DNA from: PNOJ01 sp016706845
GTDB taxonomy: Bacteria > Krumholzibacteriota > Krumholzibacteriia > LZORAL124-64-63
Reading direction: 5' to 3'
NCBI GenBank assembly: GCA_016706845.1
Contig: JADJIV010000008.1
Span: 62,001 to 126,000, forward strand
DNA: 64,000 nt
Numbering within the stretch: the stretch's first letter is position 1; each line of letters opens with the position of its first letter. The position numbers were made by a program, and so were the translations under genes. The notes below the pieces were generated by a model. That model was not told the origin of the DNA, made no database searches, and saw only the letters and a list, made by a program, of their open reading frames with translations. This document shows positions 59,055 through 64,000 of this stretch, piece by piece.

Positions 59055-60467
59055 ATGAGCGAGCGATCCTGCGATCTCGTCGTGATCGGCGCCGGCCCTG
59101 GCGGCTACGTGGCCGCCGCGCACGGCGCCCGGCTCGGGCTGCGCACCGTGCTGGTCGAAAAAGACGAGCGGCTCGGCGGCACCTGCCTGCTGCGCGGCTG
59201 CATCCCGACCAAGGCCCTGCTGCAGTCGGCGCGCACCTGGGAGCTGTGCCGCAAGGGCGCCAAGACCTTCGGCGTGGACGTACCCGCCGCCGCCTTCGAC
59301 TGGACGAAGATCCAGAAGCGCAAGGAGACGGTCGTGCGCAAGGGTTCCCTCGGCGTCGCGGCGCTGCTGGACGGCAGCGGGGTCGAGGTCGTGCGCGGCC
59401 GCGGCCGGCTCGACGGCCCCGGCCGCGTCATCGTGGAACGGGACGGCGCGGAGCCGGAGGTCCTGCTGGCGCCGAAGATCATCGTCGCCACCGGCTCGGC
59501 GGCCAGCGCCGTGCCCGGCGTGCAGCCCGACGGCGAACGGATCCTGACCAGCGACCACCTGCTCGAGATCCCGGCCGTGCCGCCGTCGCTGATCGTGCTG
59601 GGCGCCGGAGCGGTCGGCGTCGAGTTCGCCGACGTCGTGGCGGCCTTCGGCGGCGAGGTGACGCTCGTGGAGATGCTGCCGCGGGTCCTGCCCCTGGAGG
59701 ATGTGGACTGCTCGCGCGAGATCGAGCAGGCGCTCGTGCGCCGCAAGATCGGCGTGCTCTGCGGCCACCGCGCCGTGAAGATCGAACGCGCCGGCGACGA
59801 GGTGCGGGTCGAACTGAAGAACCTCGCGACCGGCGAAACGTCGTCGCGCTCGGCGTCGCACCTGCTGCTGGCGGTCGGCCGCCGGCCGGTCACCGAGGGC
59901 CTCGGCCTGGCCGAGGCCGGCGCCGTCGTCGACAAGCGCGGCTTCGTCCAGACCGACGCCTACCAGCAGACGGCGGCGCCGGGCGTCTACGCCATCGGCG
60001 ACATCACGCTGGCGCCCCAGCTGGCCCACACCGCGAGCGCCCAGGCGCGCGTCGCCGCCGCCCACGCCGCCGGCCGCGAGGTGACACCCATCGATCTCGA
60101 CCTGATCCCCTCCTGCACCTACTGCACGCCGGAGGTCGCTTCCGTCGGTTTGACCGAAGAGGAGGCGGTCGCCCGCGGCCATCAGGTCCGCCTGGGTCGT
60201 TTCCCGATGTCGGCGCTCGGCAAAGCCTCCATCCTCAACGAATTGCACGGCTTCGTGAAAGTCGTGGCCGAAGAATCGGGGGGCCGGGTCCTGGGCGTCC
60301 ACATGGTCGGACCCCACGCCACCGACCTGATCGCCGCCGCCGTGACCGCCCTGGGATTCGGGGGAGATCTGGCGACCTGGAGCAGGGTGGTGCACCCGCA
60401 TCCCACGCTCAGCGAGGGTCTCATGGAAGCGATTCACGATGCGATGGGGATGTCCAGTCATCAGTGA
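59055..60467 (+). CDS. lpd: dihydrolipoyl dehydrogenase
   Basis: 470 residues. FAD motif VVIGAGPGGYVAAAHGARLG, redox pair in GGTCLLRGCIPTKAL, NAD motif LIVLGAGAVGVEFADV, second FAD motif GVYAIGDITLAPQLAH, and the C-terminal HPHPTLSEGLMEA (His-Pro base). It reoxidises lipoamide in 2-oxoacid dehydrogenase or glycine cleavage complexes; the partner subunits are not in the window. GGGAGAGGA precedes ATG 59055. Its stop codon lies within the outermost arm of structured-repeat copy 2. Confidence 0.94.
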   Translation: MSERSCDLVVIGAGPGGYVAAAHGARLGLRTVLVEKDERLGGTCLLRGCIPTKALLQSARTWELCRKGAKTFGVDVPAAAFDWTKIQKRKETVVRKGSLGVAALLDGSGVEVVRGRGRLDGPGRVIVERDGAEPEVLLAPKIIVATGSAASAVPGVQPDGERILTSDHLLEIPAVPPSLIVLGAGAVGVEFADVVAAFGGEVTLVEMLPRVLPLEDVDCSREIEQALVRRKIGVLCGHRAVKIERAGDEVRVELKNLATGETSSRSASHLLLAVGRRPVTEGLGLAEAGAVVDKRGFVQTDAYQQTAAPGVYAIGDITLAPQLAHTASAQARVAAAHAAGREVTPIDLDLIPSCTYCTPEVASVGLTEEEAVARGHQVRLGRFPMSALGKASILNELHGFVKVVAEESGGRVLGVHMVGPHATDLIAAAVTALGFGGDLATWSRVVHPHPTLSEGLMEAIHDAMGMSSHQ

Positions 60468-60715
60468 CTGGTTTCCGGCTGCTGAATTGTCCCGCCCATG
60501 CCCATGCTGCTGTTCGACTTGGATCCCCACATCCTGCCGAGACAGGGGTGTCCTGGAGGCCCCGTAGCCAGGATGGCGTAGGGGCCGGAAGGCCAAGCGC
60601 TCCGGGCACACGAGGTGCCCGGAGCGCGCCCCCTGTCTCGGCAGGATGTGGGGATCCAAGTCGCATCCCGGCAGCATGGGCAAGGACAAATCAGCAGCCA
60701 GAATCCAGCATTGAT
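60460..60715 (+). repeat. structured repeat element, copy 2, with extended arms
   Basis: A perfect 34-bp outer stem pairs 60515-60548 with 60630-60663. Outside it an imperfect inverted repeat continues (60460-60514 with 60664-60715), reaching back over the lpd stop codon. Inside are the TCCTGG/CCAGGA stem (60551-60556 with 60568-60573), the GGCC-GGAA-GGCC hairpin (60583-60594) and the 13-bp hairpin (60597-60609 with 60615-60627, loop ACGAG). The core is shared with copy 1; the outer stem sequence is not, apart from the inner GACAGGGG. Confidence 0.88.
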
Positions 60716-60751
60716 GCTTGCAGCAGGTGCGATTCGGTTATACATTACTGT

Positions 60752-60767
60752 ATCGTTATGTAGCGAT
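60752..60767. promoter_or_regulatory. inverted repeat, putative ArsR/SahR-type operator
   Basis: ATCGTTA-TG-TAGCGAT is a 7-2-7 inverted repeat with one mismatch, 24 bases before the ArsR-methyltransferase start, in an AT-rich patch with a TATACAT box. ATCG-containing palindromes are the type used by SahR-like ArsR regulators of the SAM cycle, and ahcY follows the regulator gene. Confidence 0.6.
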
Positions 60768-60790
60768 TCATTCAGCAGCGAGCGGGGAAC

Positions 60791-61837
60791 GTGGCCACCC
60801 AATTCCAGCATCCGGCTGCCCTGTTCCAGGCCGTGGGTGATCCGACGCGGCTGCGGATCCTGCGCGTGCTCGGCCGGGGGGAGCTGACGGTCCAGGACAT
60901 GGTGCAGGTGCTCGGGCTGAGCCAGCCGGGCGTCTCGAAGCACCTGGCGATCCTGCGCGAGGCCGGCTGGCTGAGCCATCGCAAGGACGGGACCTGGGGC
61001 TGGTACGGCCTGGCCGACCGGTCCGCCTTGGGCGACGCGGCGGACCTGCGGGACGCCGTGCTCGCGCTGGCCGAAGGCGTGCCCGAGGCCGCCGGCGACG
61101 ACGAGGCGCTGCGCCGGGCCCTGGCCGACCGCGACCGCCGCACCGGCGATTTCTTCGCGGGCATCGCCGGCGCCTGGGATCAGATCCGGCCCGCCTTCGA
61201 GGCCCCCGACATCCAGGCCGGCGCCGTGGCGGCCCTGGTCCCGCCCGGACTTGCTGTCCTGGACATCGGCACCGGCACCGGCGCCCTGTTGCCCCTGCTC
61301 GCGGGTGCCGGCGCGTCCGTCACTGCGGTGGACACCAGCGAGGCGATGCTCGAGCGCGCCCGCCTGCTCTGCGAGCGCGAGCAGATCGCCGGCGTCGAGT
61401 TCCGCAGCGCCGACGTCCAGGCCCTGCCGTTCGCCGACGCGACCTTCGACGCCGCCTACTGCTCGATGGTGCTGCACCACGTCGCCAGCCCCGGCCAGGC
61501 CGTGCGCGAGATGGCCCGCGTGGTGCGCCCCGGCGGCAGGGTGGTGGTCGTGGCGTTCACGCGCCACAACCTGCAATGGATGCGCGAGGAACTGGCCCAC
61601 CAGTGGCTGGGATTCTCCCGCGAGGAGATGCTGGCCTTCTTCGACCGCCACGGTCTCGTTGTGCGCCGCTACCTCGTGCGCCGCCCGGCGCAGATCGACC
61701 TGGCGCGGGTCTCCCTGCCGCCCGGCCTGCAGGACCGCGGCGCGGTCTGGCCCGACGTGTTCCTGGCCGTGGGGGAGAAGCCACCCGCCGCGGCCGCCCC
61801 ATCCGTGACCGACGACGCGGGACCCGACCCGCGCTGA
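60791..61837 (+). CDS. ArsR-type regulator fused to a SAM-dependent methyltransferase (SahR-like)
   Basis: 348 residues. Winged HTH (about 8-90: LFQAVGDPTRLRILRVLGRG, LSQPGVSKHLAILREAGWL), then a class I methyltransferase (about 145-290) with motif I VLDIGTGTGALLPLLA and CSMVLHHVASPGQAVREMAR. Fusions of this kind commonly adjoin ahcY, metK or metE and sense SAM or S-adenosylhomocysteine. GTG start at 60791. It lies 20 bases upstream of ahcY, so both are probably one transcript under the ATCG palindrome. Methyl transfer to a substrate is possible but unproven. Confidence 0.85.
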   Translation: MATQFQHPAALFQAVGDPTRLRILRVLGRGELTVQDMVQVLGLSQPGVSKHLAILREAGWLSHRKDGTWGWYGLADRSALGDAADLRDAVLALAEGVPEAAGDDEALRRALADRDRRTGDFFAGIAGAWDQIRPAFEAPDIQAGAVAALVPPGLAVLDIGTGTGALLPLLAGAGASVTAVDTSEAMLERARLLCEREQIAGVEFRSADVQALPFADATFDAAYCSMVLHHVASPGQAVREMARVVRPGGRVVVVAFTRHNLQWMREELAHQWLGFSREEMLAFFDRHGLVVRRYLVRRPAQIDLARVSLPPGLQDRGAVWPDVFLAVGEKPPAAAAPSVTDDAGPDPR

Positions 61838-61857
61838 CCCGCAAGAGGAGGACGAAG

Positions 61858-63002
61858 ATGACGAACAAGCAAGCCGACGCCGCCCGCAGCAAGGTGGCCG
61901 ATCCCGGTCTCGCCGCGCGCGGGCGCAGCAAGATCGATTGGGCCGAGAGCCGGATGCCGGTGCTGATGGCCCTGCGCGAGGAGCACTCCCGGCTGCAGTC
62001 CCTCAAGGGCATGCGCATCGCCGGCTGCCTGCACGTGACCAAGGAGACGGCCGTCCTGATCGAGACGCTGAGCGCCGCCGGCGCCGAGCCCTCGACTTCA
62101 AGCCCACCCTCACGCTCGACGACGGCGCCGACCTCATCTTCTCGGTCCACAACCGCCACCCGAACCTGATCGCGGGCATCGTCGGCGGCACCGAGGAGAC
62201 CACCACGGGCATCCACCGCCTGCGCGCGATGGCCGCCGACGGCGCTGAGAAGTACCCGGTCGTGGCGGTCAACGACGCCGAGACCAAGTGGGACTTCGAC
62301 AACGTCTACGGCACCGGCCAGTCCAGCCTCGACGGCATCATCCGCGCGACCAGCGTGCTGGCCGGCAAGAACTTCGTGGTCGCCGGCTACGGCCACTGCG
62401 GCAAGGGCTGCGCGATGCGCGCGGCCGGCTTCGGCGCCAGCGTGATCGCCACGGAGATCAAGGCCACGGCCGCCCTGAAGGCCACCCTCGACGGGCACCG
62501 GGTCATGACCATGGACGAGGCGGCCGCCGTCGGCGACATCTTCATCACCGCGACCGGCATGAAGGACGTCATCGTCAAGCGTCACTTCGAGGTCATGCGC
62601 GACGGCGCCATCGTCTGCAACACCGGCCACTACGACTGCGAGATCAACATCGGCGACCTCGCCGCGCTGTCGACCGGCAAGCGCGAGATCCGCGACAACT
62701 GCGAGGAGTACACGCTGCGCGACGGCCGCCGCATCTACCTGCTGGCGCAGGGCCGCCTGGTCAACCTGGCCGCCGCCGAGGGCCACCCCAGCGAGGTCAT
62801 GGACATGTCGTTCGCGAACCAGTTCCTGAGCATGGTCCGGCTGGCTCGCGAAGGCCGCGGCCTCTCGGCCGCGGTCCACGACATCCCCGAGTCGCAGGAC
62901 CAGTACATCGCGGGCATCAAGCTGCGCACCATGGGCATGTCCCTGGACGTGCTGACCGACGAGCAGGCCCGCTACGCCGACGACTACTCCTCGGGCACCT
63001 GA
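61858..63002 (+). CDS. ahcY: adenosylhomocysteinase (frameshift and about 45-residue internal gap)
   Basis: About 381 residues. N-terminal RSKIDWAESRMPVLMALREE and CLHVTKETAVLIETLSAAGA, then NAD-binding VVAGYGHCGKGCAMRAAGFG, DNVYGTGQSSLDGIIRAT, AEGHPSEVMDMSFANQF and a short C-terminus as in Thermotoga-type enzymes. At 62085-62100 the sequence jumps from AAGAE to LDFKPTLTLDDGADL and also changes frame. The family's intervening SNPLSTQDDV segment and the following helix (about 45 residues) are absent. Either the read or assembly lost about 140 bases, or this copy is truncated. Hydrolyses S-adenosylhomocysteine, matching the regulator upstream. Confidence 0.85.
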
Positions 63003-63028
63003 GCCGGGGCCGCGACGCCCACACGTGA

Positions 63029-63056
63029 AAAGGCCGGCCCGTCGGGGCCGGCCTTT
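63029..63056. terminator. bidirectional terminator hairpin
   Basis: A perfect 12-bp stem (63029-63040 with 63045-63056), GTCG loop, A-rich and T-rich ends, between the convergent ahcY and barrel-protein genes. Confidence 0.85.
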
Positions 63057-63078
63057 CCGATTCGCGGCGGTGCGCGGG

Positions 63079-63878
63079 TCAGATCCCGATCACCAGACCC
63101 AGCGAGAGATTCCAGAAGTGGGTGTTCGTCCAGTAGTAGCTGTCGTTGATCGGCGACTGCAGGCCTTCCCACTCGATCTCGTCCCCGGTCAGGACGTAGC
63201 CCCATAGCAGCGACAGGTCGAGGTTCGCCCGCCGGTTCAACCGGTACTCGGTGCCGATCCCGGCGCCGAACCCGAGGTTCTGGCCCTCGATGGGCCGGTC
63301 CTGGTAGGTCACCACTTCGCTGCCGCGCCCGTCCTCATGCAGGGCCCAGTCGAAATACATGACACTGGTCCGCAGGTACGGGTTGAAGCGCGAGCCGGGC
63401 ATGATCTTGTTGCCCAGGAAGGCGGTGACGTTGAAGTAGCCGCCGTCGAGCCGGAGGTAGTTGTTCGGCGTGATGGGGTCGCTGTCGATGAACCGCGCGT
63501 TGATCGCGTCCATCTCGCCCTGCTTGTTGTCGAGCAGCCCGTAGCCCGCGCGCATGCCGCCCACCGAGAGGGCCAGCCCGTCCAGCACGTACAGCCGGAT
63601 GTCGCCCATCACGCCCGATCCCGCCGCGGTCAGGTCGTTGATGTCGGCGACCTTCTCCTTCAGGATGTGCAGGGGCAACAGGTGGATGTACGACGCCGAG
63701 GCGGCCAGGACGGAGGGGTGCCTGAGCCGGGTGGATGCCGGGACCTGGACGCTGTCGGCGGTCGCCGTGGTGGCGGCCGCGTGTCTTGGGCGCGCGCGGC
63801 GAGCGGCGCCAGGCCCAGGAACAACGCCAGCAGGAGCACACCGGACAGGGGCCGGGTCAGGCTCGGGAGCGAACGCAT
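63079..63878 (-). CDS. small outer-membrane beta-barrel protein (OmpW-like; one frameshift)
   Basis: About 266 residues. A signal peptide (LSGVLLLALFLGLAPLAARA) is in a different frame from the body; the frame shifts near 63780-63795. The mature part has eight or so amphipathic strands (IRLYVLDGLALSVGGMRAGY, GFGAGIGTEYRLNRRANLDL) and ends LSLGLVIGI. AGGAG precedes ATG 63878. An OmpW or OMP_b-brl-type fold is the best guess; no ligand is suggested. Structured-repeat copy 3 lies 80 bases upstream. Confidence 0.65.
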
Positions 63879-63958
63879 GCTTGCGCTCCTTTCGGGGCGG
63901 TGGGGATCCTTCGCTGCGCATGGAAGATACTGCTTCCCCACAGTGTTGTCGATTGCCG

Positions 63959-64000
63959 CACATCCTGCCGAGACCGGGGGCGCGCGCCGGGCACCTCGTG
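63959..64000 (-). repeat. structured repeat element, copy 3 (cut by the window end)
   Basis: The last 42 bases match the reverse complement of copy 2 (from about 60649 downwards) with three mismatches: the outer-stem part ACATCCTGCCGAGA, the GGGGGCGCG junction, and CCGGGCACCTCGTG, half of the 13-bp hairpin. It is oriented opposite to copies 1 and 2. The other half lies beyond the window. Confidence 0.75.

Overview
The window is high-GC DNA with tightly packed, mostly operonic genes. It looks like a Gram-negative member of the FCB-type candidate phyla (Eisenbacteria or Krumholzibacteria-like; this placement is an inference). The reasons are several outer-membrane beta-barrels, lipoprotein signals, a PorV-like protein, and four secreted proteins ending in a FlgD-like Ig domain that opens with an NPFNP or NPFSPNGDG motif. 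No rRNA, tRNA, CRISPR array, transposase or integrase was seen.

Region 1 (about 0.1-37 kb) is a large alpha-glucan (starch/glycogen) locus. It holds a secreted GH13 amylase with five tandem CBM48-type domains, a CBM48 lipoprotein, an outer-membrane barrel with an N-terminal CBM48 domain, a second barrel, and a PorV-like protein overlapping a roughly 2000-residue surface protein that has a glucodextranase-C-like module. These are followed by a MalEFG-type importer with a separate MalK, a secreted GH57 protein, a secreted repeat protein, a secreted phosphoesterase and a secreted debranching-type glucosidase. Two cytoplasmic GH57 enzymes come next, then glgA and glgC. Read together: polymer is bound and cut outside, oligomers pass a CBM48-tagged porin, ABC import follows, and the sugar is remodelled or stored as glycogen. 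No SusC/SusD pair is present. A DUF134/NifX-like pair interrupts this region near 4 kb.

Region 2 (37-41.2 kb) has a nitrilase-fold amidase with an overlapping glycosyltransferase, an unknown secreted protein behind an AT-rich promoter region, and dus. Region 3 (41.2-47.6 kb) is a pyrimidine operon, pyrR-pyrB-pyrC-TPR lipoprotein-pyrK-pyrD, preceded by a PyrR-type RNA element and an intrinsic terminator. Region 4 (47.6-52 kb) has a divergent HemC homologue, a DegT-type aminotransferase, UDP-glucose dehydrogenase and a CoA-binding protein. Region 5 (52-60.5 kb) is an electron-transfer module: a membrane Fe-S oxidoreductase resembling ETF:menaquinone oxidoreductase, a nitronate-monooxygenase-like flavoprotein, etfB-etfA and lpd. 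Region 6 (60.5-64 kb) has an ArsR-methyltransferase regulator next to ahcY, then a barrel protein.

Two features cross regions. First, a structured repeat occurs three times (4.66, 60.5 and 63.96 kb). It has a conserved multi-hairpin core enclosed by a long stem, and the stem sequence differs between copies 1 and 2 while staying paired. I do not recognise it as a named family. Second, about fifteen genes carry single-base frameshifts, including housekeeping genes such as glgA, etfA and ahcY. These look like sequence errors rather than mass pseudogenisation, so the affected genes are given as one CDS each with the break positions stated.
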